Source of the DNA: Methanocellales archaeon
Lineage (GTDB): Archaea > Halobacteriota > UBA148
NCBI GenBank assembly: GCA_028715545.1
Contig: JAQURP010000008.1
Location: 1-34,170, forward strand
DNA: 34,170 nucleotides
Direction: 5' to 3'
The notes beneath the pieces were generated by a model. That model was not told where the DNA came from, ran no database searches, and saw nothing but the letters and a program-made list of their open reading frames with translations. Both the position numbers and the translations under genes were made by a program. Within the stretch, counting starts at the first letter, position 1. The number at the start of each line of letters is the position of its first letter. Of the stretch, positions 15,206 to 26,830 are shown piece after piece.

Positions 15206-15303
15206 TATAACACGCATTAATAGACTTCGCTAGGTTGCACCTCGCTCCGTCCAAATATGCTCCGCTACGCTCTGCAAACTTCGGTTAATGCGATACGTTA
15301 GTT
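15206..15303 (+). repeat. attC-like palindromic site B
   Basis: The 98-bp imperfect palindrome has the same plan as site A: TATAAC, one unpaired A, CGCATTAA, a variable middle, TTAATGCG, AT, AC, GTTAGTT. The 8-bp inner arms are perfect. The middle again carries ACTTCGCT and GTTGCACCTCGCT. Its size and asymmetric unpaired bases fit attC sites, but the right box GTTAGTT is not a strict GTTRRRY. Confidence 0.6.
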
Positions 15304-15395
15304 GCAATTTGCTACGAGAAACGAACGGAAGCCCTGCTACTGCACTTTCGATACAAAACATTTATCAGTGTTAGTACAATTAAAATAAAATCAAT

Positions 15396-16280
15396 ATGAT
15401 TCCAAGGGACGTATTACAAAAGAGATTCAGAATTTTCATCTTGCTATCTTTGTTTATTTTGTTGATGGAGGTAGCTGGAGGTATATTTACAAACAGCTTG
15501 GCATTGTTAAGTGATGCTGGTCATGTTCTCCTTGATTTACTGGCCCTTCTATTGGCTTATTTTTCAATACGGATTTCGCAAAAGGTCGCGACCAAAAAAT
15601 TTACATTTGGATTTTATAGGGCAGAAATCCTCGTAGCAATTATAAACGGTGCTATGCTCATTTTTGTTACCATTTACATTTTTTATGAATCTTACCTTCG
15701 ATTTCTGTCTCCTCAGCCGATAAAAGGGTCTGAAATGCTTATAATTTCAGCTGTTGGGCTTTTGGCTAATTTATATGTTGTAGTAAAAATGCAAGGTTAT
15801 GAAAAACAAAATCTGAATGTAAGAGGAGCATATCTTCATGTGTTGAGCGATACTCTATCATCGGTTGGTGTTGTCATTGCAAGCATATTAATTGTCATTA
15901 CTGGCAATTACATTTTTGATCCCATAATAAGTGCAATAATAGGATTATTTATTTTAATAGGTTCTCTGCAATTGATAAGAGAATCTGCTCGTATACTCAT
16001 GGAAGCAACGCCCAAGAACATTGATTTAGAGAAATTGTCGAGAGATATTCAAAAAATAAATGGTGTTAAAGAAATTCACGACTTGCATGTTTGGAGTATA
16101 TCCTCAGATGTATACGCACTTAGTTCTCATGTCTTGATAGATGCAAACAATATAAAATCCATGAACAAAATAGTTTCTAACATAAATGAGATGGTTAAAT
16201 CAAAATATAACATAACTCATACTACGATACAATCTGAATGTGAGACTTGTGTTGATGGCGACAATAAGCACAATCATTGA
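15396..16280 (+). CDS. CDF-family cation efflux protein (CzcD/ZitB-like)
   Basis: A six-helix cation diffusion facilitator exports Zn2+ or related divalent ions in exchange for protons. The metal site is visible as SDAGHVLLD in helix 2 and HVLSDTLSS in helix 5 (His/Asp pairs). The cytoplasmic C-terminal domain (LMEATPKNIDLEKLSRDIQ, HDLHVWSISSD) is typical. The tail ends in Cys/His (CETC, DNKHNH), which may bind metal. The 294 residues are normal. A TTTATCA about 28 bp before the ATG may be the TATA box, without a Shine-Dalgarno. It lies between palindromic sites B and C on the same strand as the other cassette-like genes, and codon use is A/T-rich, unlike the gene before it. Confidence 0.9.
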   Translation: MIPRDVLQKRFRIFILLSLFILLMEVAGGIFTNSLALLSDAGHVLLDLLALLLAYFSIRISQKVATKKFTFGFYRAEILVAIINGAMLIFVTIYIFYESYLRFLSPQPIKGSEMLIISAVGLLANLYVVVKMQGYEKQNLNVRGAYLHVLSDTLSSVGVVIASILIVITGNYIFDPIISAIIGLFILIGSLQLIRESARILMEATPKNIDLEKLSRDIQKINGVKEIHDLHVWSISSDVYALSSHVLIDANNIKSMNKIVSNINEMVKSKYNITHTTIQSECETCVDGDNKHNH

Positions 16281-16366
16281 TTACTTTTAAGGCAAAGCTT
16301 CCACACAACTTTTATTAGAAAATTATTTAAATAAATTGAATTACGATTAGTTATATGGAATAGGAA

Positions 16367-16672
16367 ATGGAAAAAAAATTTAATGCAATTACAATTATAT
16401 TATTAATAATGCTTATTATCAGGCTTATTGTCCAAGTAATTTTATCTTTCAGCAATTGGATTTCCATTTCATTCGCTGCTTTATACCTTGCTGCTGTGAT
16501 AGGTGTGGTTTTAAAGCAAAAAAGTGGCTCGATATTGACAGAGGTCATTGTAATGATTGATATAACTTTGTCAGCGGTATTTACAACTGGGGCGTATACA
16601 TTTGGGGGAGTTGCCTATGATTTAATCTTAGGATTTTTAGCATATAAAGAATTTAAGCAAATTTCTGATTGA
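16367..16672 (+). CDS. Small membrane protein, three helices
   Basis: The 101-residue protein has hydrophobic stretches AITIILLIMLIIRLIVQVIL, ISFAALYLAAVIGVVL and EVIVMIDITLSAVFTTGAY plus a short hydrophobic end, with the basic stretch KQKSG between. No family recognised. A TATA box TATTTAAATA lies near 16324 and AGGA just before the ATG. It may share a cassette with the CDF gene, since no palindromic site separates them. A half-site of the attC-like type begins 20 bp after its stop codon. Confidence 0.65.
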   Translation: MEKKFNAITIILLIMLIIRLIVQVILSFSNWISISFAALYLAAVIGVVLKQKSGSILTEVIVMIDITLSAVFTTGAYTFGGVAYDLILGFLAYKEFKQISD

Positions 16673-16692
16673 TTTTTGTTTGAGGCACATAG

Positions 16693-16710
16693 TATAACAG
16701 CGGATAAATG
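16693..16710 (+). repeat. attC-like half-site C
   Basis: TATAACAGCGGATAAATG matches the left arm of site A (TTAACAGCGGATAAACG) nearly base for base. No matching right arm follows within 120 bp, so the site is truncated. It marks the end of the cassette-like stretch before the gyrase genes. Confidence 0.55.
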
Positions 16711-16811
16711 ATAATCATTCCAAAATCGATTAAATGAAAGTTAAAAATCACGATGACACTTCCTTAAATAAAAAATAAGAATTAAAATATCTATTTTCTT
16801 TCAACCCCTCT

Positions 16812-16824
16812 AAAAAACAAAAAA
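16812..16824 (-). terminator. Oligo-T terminator behind gyrA
   Basis: On the minus strand the gyrA stop codon is followed within two bases by TTTTTTGTTTTTT. Runs of U are the usual archaeal termination signal. Confidence 0.5.
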
Positions 16825-16825
16825 C

Positions 16826-21119
<4,294 letters not shown>

Positions 21120-21284
21120 CTAAAATCTCGTAAAACTCTAAGAAGATCAGTTTTATGTGTCTAATATATATTGCTCGCACGGAATTTAAGCCTATCGGTT
21201 TATAAAAATCGCTTATGGTGAATGCCATTGACTTTAAAATATGATACAAAATTTTTAGATATATTTACATATGAATATATTCTT

Positions 21285-22286
21285 TTAGGGATGCAGATTT
21301 ATACTCCAACCGCATTTAGGGCAACTGTTCTTTGTGAGGCTTTTTATCACGTTGTATCCATGCCGTTCGATGAGGAGATTATTACATTTCGAGCAGTATG
21401 TATTCTCATATTGATGCCCATGCACATTTCCAAGGTACACGTACTGTATGCCGCACTCTTTGGCAATTCGATGTGCCTCTTCCAAGGTTTTGATCGGCGT
21501 TGGAGGTTTTCCTGTCATCAGATATTGTGGATAAAAACGGGAGAAATGGACTGGAATATCTGCTCCGATGTCTCGGACCCATTCTGAAAACTGCTGGATT
21601 TCATTGAGATCATCATTCCACCCAGGAATCACAAGGTATGTGATCTCCAAGTGAATCCCATAATGTTTCATGCATTCACACGTTCTGAGGACCGGGCTTA
21701 ATCTGGCATTACAGGTTTGCTTATAATGCTCCTCATCAAATGCTTTGACATCCACATTGGCTGCATCCAGGTAGGGTGCTATCTTACTCAGTGCCTTCTC
21801 ACTCATGTAGCCGTTGGTAACATAGACTGTGTATAGGCCGGCTTGCTTGGCTAATTGAGCGGAATCATAGGTGTACTCAAACCAGATGGTGGGCTCATTA
21901 TATGTCCACGCTATACCACCACAATTATATTGCCTCGCAAGCTCTACAGATCTCTCTGGCGTAATCTCCTGTGTTGACACTTCACCTGCATCTGCAGTTG
22001 CAATCATGTAGTTCTGGCAGTTCTTGCACCTAAAATTGCAACCCACAGTTCCAAGCGAGAACACGTTGGACCCCGGGTGAAAGTGAAATAATGGTTTTTT
22101 CTCAATGGGGTCGACGTTCATTGAGGATACGCTGTTGTATATCAGCGTGTATAGTGCACCATTTTGATTCTCTCTGACGCGGCATACTCCTCTTTTTCCA
22201 TCTGAGATCGTGCACTGATGGGCGCACACGCGGCATTTTACCTCCCTCTCTTCCAGGGGCTCCCACAGCATAGCCTCTTTTTTCAT
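21285..22286 (-). CDS. amrS: AmmeMemoRadiSam-type radical SAM protein (AmrS)
   Basis: This radical SAM enzyme is related to pyruvate formate-lyase activases and is widely found in archaea with AMMECR1 and Memo homologues. Its substrate is not established. The sequence has an N-terminal Cys cluster (CRVCAHQCTI, GVCRVR), the 4Fe-4S motif in GCNFRCKNCQNY, IAWTYNEPTIW, VDVKAFDEEHY, and a C-terminal zinc ribbon (CSKCNNLLIERHG, CPKCGW). The track start overlaps thiL by 20 bases. The ATG seven codons later (22286) removes the overlap, has AGGG upstream and gives a more typical N-terminus. Neither start is excluded. It lies directly behind thiL. No AMMECR1 or Memo gene is in the window. Confidence 0.88.
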   Translation of the reverse strand: MKKEAMLWEPLEEREVKCRVCAHQCTISDGKRGVCRVRENQNGALYTLIYNSVSSMNVDPIEKKPLFHFHPGSNVFSLGTVGCNFRCKNCQNYMIATADAGEVSTQEITPERSVELARQYNCGGIAWTYNEPTIWFEYTYDSAQLAKQAGLYTVYVTNGYMSEKALSKIAPYLDAANVDVKAFDEEHYKQTCNARLSPVLRTCECMKHYGIHLEITYLVIPGWNDDLNEIQQFSEWVRDIGADIPVHFSRFYPQYLMTGKPPTPIKTLEEAHRIAKECGIQYVYLGNVHGHQYENTYCSKCNNLLIERHGYNVIKSLTKNSCPKCGWSINLHP

Positions 22287-22287
22287 C

Positions 22288-23235
22288 TCATACCCTGAAA
22301 TATTCATGTCCTTTTGCCTTTATCTTGGACATAAAGCCGTTTTCTTTGATCAAAATGTCGCTAGAAGCCACCTCTCCGATGACGGTTAGGTTACATGCCT
22401 TTTGTGCCTTTTCTATACCCTCCGGCTCGGCTGTGAAGAGGAGCTCAAAGTCACCGCCACCATACAATGGCAACTCCAGATTTGGGGAAACGACTCTGGT
22501 TTCATCTAGGATCGGTATCCTATCTCCATAAATCATGAAGCCTATATTGCTTGATGCACTCAGGTCGTATAATGAGAGCGCAAGACCATCGCTTATATCC
22601 ATCATGGATGTCACCACACCTGATTTGGCGAGGGCTATGCCTTCACTAACTCTGGGCTGTGGCTCGAACAACTTCTTGGTCAGTACATCCTTGACGTCCT
22701 CTGAAAGATTCATGTTAATTGCCTGGAAACCTGCTTCTGCGGTCCCCAACTCGCCAGTAACGCAGACCAGATCACCTATTTGGGCTCCGCTGCGCCTCAG
22801 TAAATCATCTTTTTTAATGCACCCTAATGCGGTGCCAACGATCGTTAGTTCCTTATGTTCATCAGTGTCCCCACCAACGATGTTGGTGCTGAATTTTCTT
22901 GCACAGAAATTCATTCCCTCTATTATCTCGTCGACAAAAGAGACCTCTGTATCAGCTGGAAAACCCAATGCGGTGACGATAGCGAGCGGACGAGCGCCCA
23001 TCGCAGCAATATCGCTTAGATTGACGGCCACAGACATCCAACCGATCTGCCAAGGTGTCATCTTATCTGGAAAATCCGTGCTTTGATGAAGCATGTCTGT
23101 AGTTAGTAGGAGATAATCATCTCCCCAATCCAGGACAGCGCAATCATCCTCTCCAGCACTAAGCACCACATTATGCGGCAATGACTTTGAGATTCTGGCT
23201 ACGAGGGCTCTCTCTCCCATATCCTTAATTTTCAT
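22288..23235 (-). CDS. thiL: Thiamine-monophosphate kinase
   Basis: Phosphorylates thiamine monophosphate to the active cofactor thiamine diphosphate with ATP. The AIR-synthase-like fold is clear: AGEDDCAVLDWGDDYLLLTTDM, AVNLSDIAAMGARPLAIV, IVGGDTDEHKE, MMDISDGLALSLYDL and YGGGDFELLFT, about 315 residues. The start was moved from a GTG (23241) to the ATG at 23235, because the GTG lies inside the Shine-Dalgarno AAGGAG, which is five bases from that ATG. amrS follows at once on the same strand. Confidence 0.95.
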   Translation of the reverse strand: MKIKDMGERALVARISKSLPHNVVLSAGEDDCAVLDWGDDYLLLTTDMLHQSTDFPDKMTPWQIGWMSVAVNLSDIAAMGARPLAIVTALGFPADTEVSFVDEIIEGMNFCARKFSTNIVGGDTDEHKELTIVGTALGCIKKDDLLRRSGAQIGDLVCVTGELGTAEAGFQAINMNLSEDVKDVLTKKLFEPQPRVSEGIALAKSGVVTSMMDISDGLALSLYDLSASSNIGFMIYGDRIPILDETRVVSPNLELPLYGGGDFELLFTAEPEGIEKAQKACNLTVIGEVASSDILIKENGFMSKIKAKGHEYFRV

Positions 23236-23250
23236 GTTCACTCCTTCCTT

Positions 23251-23276
23251 GGATAATCGACGAGGATAATCGACGA
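23251..23276. repeat. Tandem 13-bp repeat (two perfect copies) upstream of thiL
   Basis: GGATAATCGACGA occurs twice in a row directly upstream of the thiL Shine-Dalgarno. On the thiL strand it lies in the leader or core promoter. Confidence 0.8.
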
Positions 23277-23384
23277 TAAAGACCTAATCAATCTATATCA
23301 TTAATTGAGGGGGTAAAGGCTAAGAGGATGATTCCTGTAAAATTTCTATATCCTCTCAAATAACTTCAAGCTATTCTCATTATT

Positions 23385-23422
23385 ATAAGGGTAGTGTTTA
23401 AAAATAAGGGTAGTGTTTAAAA
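23385..23422. repeat. Tandem 19-bp repeat (two perfect copies)
   Basis: ATAAGGGTAGTGTTTAAAA is present twice without a gap in the thiL-MC1 intergenic region. Confidence 0.8.
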
Positions 23423-23760
23423 TCGTCGGAATGTTAAATTCACATTTTATCTATTTATTTATCTATCTACTTCTACGCTTGGAATAGTCCTCCTCCACTT
23501 TCTTTTCCATATTGTTTTTATATTTTCTCTCCTAGAAACACACCATTTAACCCGATCAGACTGCACTATACTTCACTCCATTGGGTCGTTTAGGCTAATT
23601 AATTGGGCCAAAAGATATTCATGAATCAACTCTCGTTCTGGTTGGTCCCTTCTCAGATTTAAATTTCTGTGATTCGCTCATGTAATTTTCGCTCCAATAT
23701 TCTATTTTATTCATCACTTTAAGTATTAATGGGCAGAAATCGCTTAGGTCTGGTGCAAAA
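23423..23760. other. Gene-free intergenic region between thiL and MC1
   Basis: No frame of gene quality was seen on either strand. The DNA is A/T- and pyrimidine-rich (TTATCTATTTATTTATCTATC) and holds no recognisable RNA gene. Confidence 0.6.
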
Positions 23761-23761
23761 G

Positions 23762-23806
23762 TTATATAGTAGAATAGCAAATTAAATTATATTCAGTTTA
23801 GGGAGG
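23762..23806 (+). promoter_or_regulatory. Promoter and ribosome binding site of the MC1 gene
   Basis: AAAAG followed by TTATATAG (from 23762) is a good BRE/TATA pair. Shine-Dalgarno GGGAGG lies about 7 bases before the ATG at 23813. The spacing predicts a start near 23790. Confidence 0.6.
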
Positions 23807-23812
23807 CAAAAC

Positions 23813-24124
23813 ATGGCAGAAAGAGTAAGAAATAATTTTGGTTTGATAGAGAATGGGGAGGAAGTTGGTACATTCAGTGGGCATCAGCCACGAGATGCTG
23901 CTTTGAAGTGCGCATCAAGAGGGAAGACCAAAATAGTTCTCAGAGAGAAGGGTACTAAAAGGATTCATTTGTTCATAGGCTCAAGAGAGAAGGTTACTGC
24001 CCCGTCCAGAAAACCAGGTTGGTTGCCAGGTATGGTATGGAAGCCCAATGTCAAGAAGGTCGGAGTCAGACACCTGAAATACAACGAGTTATCAAGGAAT
24101 TCACCGGATATCTTCAGGTTTTAA
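23813..24124 (+). CDS. Chromosomal protein MC1 homologue
   Basis: MC1 is a small monomeric, basic, DNA-bending chromatin protein of Methanosarcinales, haloarchaea and relatives. The match is clear: RNNFGLIENGEEVGTFSGHQ, PRDAALKCASRG, IVLREKGTKRIHLF and the Trp/Pro-rich WLPGMVWKPNVKK. At 103 residues it is slightly longer than classical MC1 (about 93). The usual insertion after 'A.RG' is shortened, and an extra tail (LKYNELSRNSPDIFRF) is present. The strong promoter, good Shine-Dalgarno and T-rich terminator fit an abundant protein. Monocistronic. Confidence 0.92.
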   Translation: MAERVRNNFGLIENGEEVGTFSGHQPRDAALKCASRGKTKIVLREKGTKRIHLFIGSREKVTAPSRKPGWLPGMVWKPNVKKVGVRHLKYNELSRNSPDIFRF

Positions 24125-24142
24125 GTTAGGTAAGTAACCTCT

Positions 24143-24177
24143 CTTTTTTTTCTTTTTTTATTTATTTTTTGTTTTCT
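24143..24177 (+). terminator. T-rich terminator behind MC1
   Basis: Several runs of T (TTTTTTTTCTTTTTTT, then TTTATTTTTTG) begin about 20 bases after the MC1 stop, the usual archaeal termination signal. Confidence 0.65.
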
Positions 24178-24268
24178 TTAGCATTGCTCAACTTTGAGAG
24201 AGAAAAAAAATCACACGTAAAAAACCCTCGGAGTAAGGGATTGGTGGTATGTCGTTAAGATTGAATTT

Positions 24269-24694
24269 TCATCTTGATCCGACAACCCCCTCAGAGTCTT
24301 GATATTTTCCTTCATAAGTTTCAGCAGGTGACTTCACTAGTAGAACGAGCATCTGGACTACTCGCTCACCGTGATCCAACATTATCTCTTCATCGCTCAT
24401 GTTTGTTAGGCAAAGGGTCAAGTTGCCTCTAAATCCAGGATCTACGATGCCTCCGCCTAGTAGGAGACCTTTTCTGGCATATGAAGACCTAGTGCGTAGT
24501 ATCCCTGCAGCATCAAGTGGCATTTCAACCCTCTCAAGTGAAGCTACTAATCTCATCGCTTTCGATGGTATGCATACCCCATCCTTAATTGTAAGATCAT
24601 ACGAAGCAGGTTGAAGCGATTGTTCTCTAAATGGTTCGATGACTAAGTTCCCCGTTTTTAGTCTATCCCTGATCTCTTTGGCTGATAATAACAT
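24269..24694 (-). CDS. dcd: dCTP deaminase / dUTPase family protein
   Basis: Deaminates dCTP to dUTP (some archaeal members also hydrolyse dUTP), feeding dTMP synthesis. The family N-terminus MLLSAKEIRDRLKTGNLVIEPF starts at ATG 24694, so the 32 extra residues of the track ORF are discarded. That extension runs across the opposite-strand tRNA gene. Core motifs: SLQPASYDLTI, ILRTRSSYARKGLLL, GGIVDPGFRGNLTL and the C-terminal YEGKYQDSEGVVGS. At 141 residues it is on the short side. The catalytic-site glutamate and the arginine-serine motif cannot be fully judged without alignment. Divergent from the tRNA gene, 54 bp apart. Confidence 0.88.
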   Translation of the reverse strand: MLLSAKEIRDRLKTGNLVIEPFREQSLQPASYDLTIKDGVCIPSKAMRLVASLERVEMPLDAAGILRTRSSYARKGLLLGGGIVDPGFRGNLTLCLTNMSDEEIMLDHGERVVQMLVLLVKSPAETYEGKYQDSEGVVGSR

Positions 24695-24748
24695 ACTATC
24701 TATCTTTGTATGGGAAAGATTTAATATCTTTTGAACGAGGTTTCCTAT

Positions 24749-24862
24749 GGACTTGTGGGGTAGTGGACTATCCTCTTGGGCTTCGGACACGAAGGTGTTC
24801 TATCCCTTTTGAAAAATCAAGGAAGATACCCAAGGACCTGGGTTCAAATCCCAGCAGGTCCG
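24749..24862 (+). tRNA. tRNA-Arg (anticodon TCG) with 41-base intron at position 37/38
   Basis: Acceptor GGACTTG pairs with CAGGTCC (24855-24861, one G-U), discriminator G. The D-arm GGGT...TCCT has an AGTGG loop. Anticodon stem TTGGG (24776-24780) pairs with CCCAA (24829-24833). The loop reads CTTCGG plus A with anticodon TCG at 24783-24785. T-arm: CTGGG TTCAAAT CCCAG. The intron is 24787-24827. CTTC (24781-24784) pairs with GAAG (24822-24825) as the 4-bp central helix, flanked by 3-base bulges GGA and ATA, the canonical bulge-helix-bulge for archaeal splicing. Mature length is 73. CCA is not encoded. A TATA-like TTTAATAT lies about 25 bp upstream. Confidence 0.88.
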
Positions 24863-24924
24863 ATCACGATGTAACGAAATCTTGAATAATTATATATAAT
24901 ATCCAATACTACCATTTTTGTTTG

Positions 24925-25833
24925 ATGGTCAAAAAGGTGCTAAAAAATACGAACTTCATGTTCTTTTTTGCTACTGTACTTGCATTTATCTATCCTAATA
25001 TGGCCATATATTTGGAAAAGTACATGGTCATTGCTCTAATCTTTCTCATGACCTTCTCTCTAACAGAGGTCAGGCTGAGAGGACTGGACATAAGAGCGGA
25101 CCTGGGCTCCATCGCTGTGGCACTTATGCTGAACTATGTCTTTCTTTCTGGCATAATCATGGTGCTGACGATATTGCTGATCCGAGATGTATCTCTTTTC
25201 AGAGGATTTATCGTTATGGCTGCAATCCCTCCTGCGATTGCGACCGTGCCATTGAGCACGCTTTTGAAGGGGGATACCCGCCTTGCGCTCATGGCGAACG
25301 CATCGATCTACATTTTGTCTATCCTTTTGGTGCCGGTTATCCTCCTCATTTCGATAGGAACGAGCACCGTTGAGCCCCTTCAGATGATGGTGGTCTTAAT
25401 GGAACTCATCGTACTCCCGTTGATCATCTCAAGGGCTATCATCAGAATTCCTTACTACGAAATACTAAAGAGGGACCAAAGCATACCGATCAATCTGGGA
25501 TTTTTTATAGTTATATACGTTGTCATCGGTCTCAATCGTGACATACTGTTGCATGAATCAAGCATGCTGTTACTTGTATCGATCATAGCTTTCATGAGGA
25601 CGTTTTTCTCTGGCACGCTCGTGCATAAAATCTGCGGAATATTTAACGTAACGTTTGAGAAAAAAGTCACATATACGCTATTCGGCTCCTACAAGAATCT
25701 GGGTCTTGCTGCAACGATCGCTCTACTACTGTTTGGGGTTAGGGCAACTCTACCATCAGCGGTTTGCATAATATTTGAAACGTTTATGTTCACATATTTC
25801 TCGGTTTTGATGAGAGAGAACATAGCCTCATAG
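24925..25833 (+). CDS. BASS/SBF-type membrane transporter
   Basis: About nine to ten hydrophobic helices over 302 residues with the bile-acid:sodium symporter (SBF) layout: FSLTEVRLRGLD after helix 2, the crossover region AAIPPAIATVPLSTLLKGD, LALMANASIYILSILLVPVI, and in the second half TLFGSYKNLGLAATIALLLF with the second crossover. It probably moves an organic anion with Na+. The substrate is unknown. The track start is a TTG and the ATG one codon later (24925) is preferred. A TATA box (ATTATATATAAT near 24888) lies about 30 bp upstream and no Shine-Dalgarno is seen, so the mRNA is probably leaderless. Confidence 0.8.
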   Translation: MVKKVLKNTNFMFFFATVLAFIYPNMAIYLEKYMVIALIFLMTFSLTEVRLRGLDIRADLGSIAVALMLNYVFLSGIIMVLTILLIRDVSLFRGFIVMAAIPPAIATVPLSTLLKGDTRLALMANASIYILSILLVPVILLISIGTSTVEPLQMMVVLMELIVLPLIISRAIIRIPYYEILKRDQSIPINLGFFIVIYVVIGLNRDILLHESSMLLLVSIIAFMRTFFSGTLVHKICGIFNVTFEKKVTYTLFGSYKNLGLAATIALLLFGVRATLPSAVCIIFETFMFTYFSVLMRENIAS

Positions 25834-25912
25834 ATGTTATTGCTTTTGTCAGGGTCGTCGTATATTTTGTTATTGTAAAATGCCACCTTTTCACCACATA
25901 AAAAAATAGAGG

Positions 25913-25955
25913 GAAAATTAAAAATAAAAAAGTGTAGAAGACCTTAGCCCTCTAC
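25913..25955 (-). terminator. Hairpin plus T-rich terminator for the secreted protein gene
   Basis: On the minus strand GTAGA and TCTAC (25951-25955 and 25934-25938) form a stem about 30 bases after the stop codon, followed by ACTTTTTATTTTTAATTTT. Confidence 0.5.
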
Positions 25956-25987
25956 TTATTTTGTTTTCCAAGTGTGCCTACAGGGTG

Positions 25988-26518
25988 TCACAAGTCTGTA
26001 TCGTCATAGGTGATCAAAGGACCATCAAAGAGATATTCCGTTGGGTTCCAAGCTTTCATTGCATTTGTCGATGCACCATAATCACTTGAAAGGACTAGCC
26101 ATATCTTAGCACCAGTAGGATAATTTGCGTCAGCAGGATCAGGAAGGTCCATTCCGAGATCAACGGAACATGCCAGATGGATATTTCCTCCTTCATTTGA
26201 TGCTCCACTGGCGATGAGTGCACCTGGGTGGTTTCCAGGCCACGGGTCTCCGTAATAGATCAAGCTATATTCGGTGTTTGGCTCTAAGCCATGACCATTA
26301 AAGACGAAATCAAATGTAGGTCCTGCTAAGTTATATTGCATCTTGCCCCAAGCGCCGCCATCAACTATTGACCAATCACTTGGGTCCTTCTCGTAAAGGT
26401 ACATATGCGCTATGTTACTTTTCCCCGCTTGTCCATTTTTGGCTGCCGTGGCTGTGCCCACTACTGCCACAGACATAACCATTGTTGCTACAACCAGGAA
26501 TGCTATTGCTTTTTTCAT
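25988..26518 (-). CDS. Secreted protein of unknown function (methanogen/ANME-type)
   Basis: A signal peptide (KKAIAFLVVATMVMSVAVVGTATA) is followed by about 150 residues without membrane spans. Features include WGKMQYNLAGPTFDFVFNGH, NTEYSLIYYGDPWPGNHPGA, SNEGGNIHLACSVDLG and a C-terminal KIWLVLSSDYG..., suggesting one beta-sandwich domain. Proteins of this look are familiar from methanogenic and methane-oxidising archaea, but I know no function. No sorting signal is seen at the end. A perfect Shine-Dalgarno GGAGGTGA precedes the ATG. The promoter carries a 19-bp palindrome shared with the surface-protein gene at 26831. Confidence 0.8.
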   Translation of the reverse strand: MKKAIAFLVVATMVMSVAVVGTATAAKNGQAGKSNIAHMYLYEKDPSDWSIVDGGAWGKMQYNLAGPTFDFVFNGHGLEPNTEYSLIYYGDPWPGNHPGALIASGASNEGGNIHLACSVDLGMDLPDPADANYPTGAKIWLVLSSDYGASTNAMKAWNPTEYLFDGPLITYDDTDL

Positions 26519-26573
26519 TTTATGTCACCTCCTTTTCGTTTTATATGGTATATATGGAGGAGGTTAGCTCTCT

Positions 26574-26611
26574 ATTTATAATTAATGGCAATATTGCCTA
26601 ATTTAGGCAAT
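26574..26611 (-). promoter_or_regulatory. Promoter with 19-bp palindrome (secreted protein gene)
   Basis: On the minus strand the perfect palindrome 26593-26611 (arms ATTGCCTAA and TTAGGCAAT around one base) lies 11 bp upstream of the TATA box TTATAAAT (26574-26581). The position just ahead of the BRE suits an activator or a repressor. A near-identical palindrome sits at the promoter of 26831-28579. Confidence 0.6.
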
Positions 26612-26742
26612 TAATCGGGAGGATGTGGAAGAAAATTTTCTTTACAATCCTAATTTTTTTTATATAATCTGAGTGAAGATTGTACAATACAAAAAAATCT
26701 AATAAGATATTAATTGTTTTTGGAGCTGTGTGGTTTATCTCT

Positions 26743-26783
26743 ATAAAAAAAATAATAGAAGAAAGGAAAAGAACTCCTTTTCC
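26743..26783 (-). terminator. Hairpin plus T-run terminator for the surface protein gene
   Basis: A perfect 7-bp stem GGAAAAG/CTTTTCC (26765-26771, 26777-26783) with a 5-base loop lies about 50 bases past the stop codon. On the minus strand it is followed by TTTCTTCTATTATTTTTTTT. Confidence 0.6.
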
Positions 26784-26830
26784 AATCTTCATTTTTATAG
26801 ATTTTTACCTCTTTGTCCTTTAAACTGACC

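Noticed and set aside
24695-24790. N-terminal extension of the dcd ORF in the track
   Set aside because: It lies over the tRNA-Arg gene on the other strand and precedes the conserved Dcd N-terminus.
26598-26792. 64-residue minus-strand ORF
   Set aside because: It is A/T-rich and overlaps both the terminator of the surface-protein gene and the palindromic promoter element. There is no ribosome binding site.
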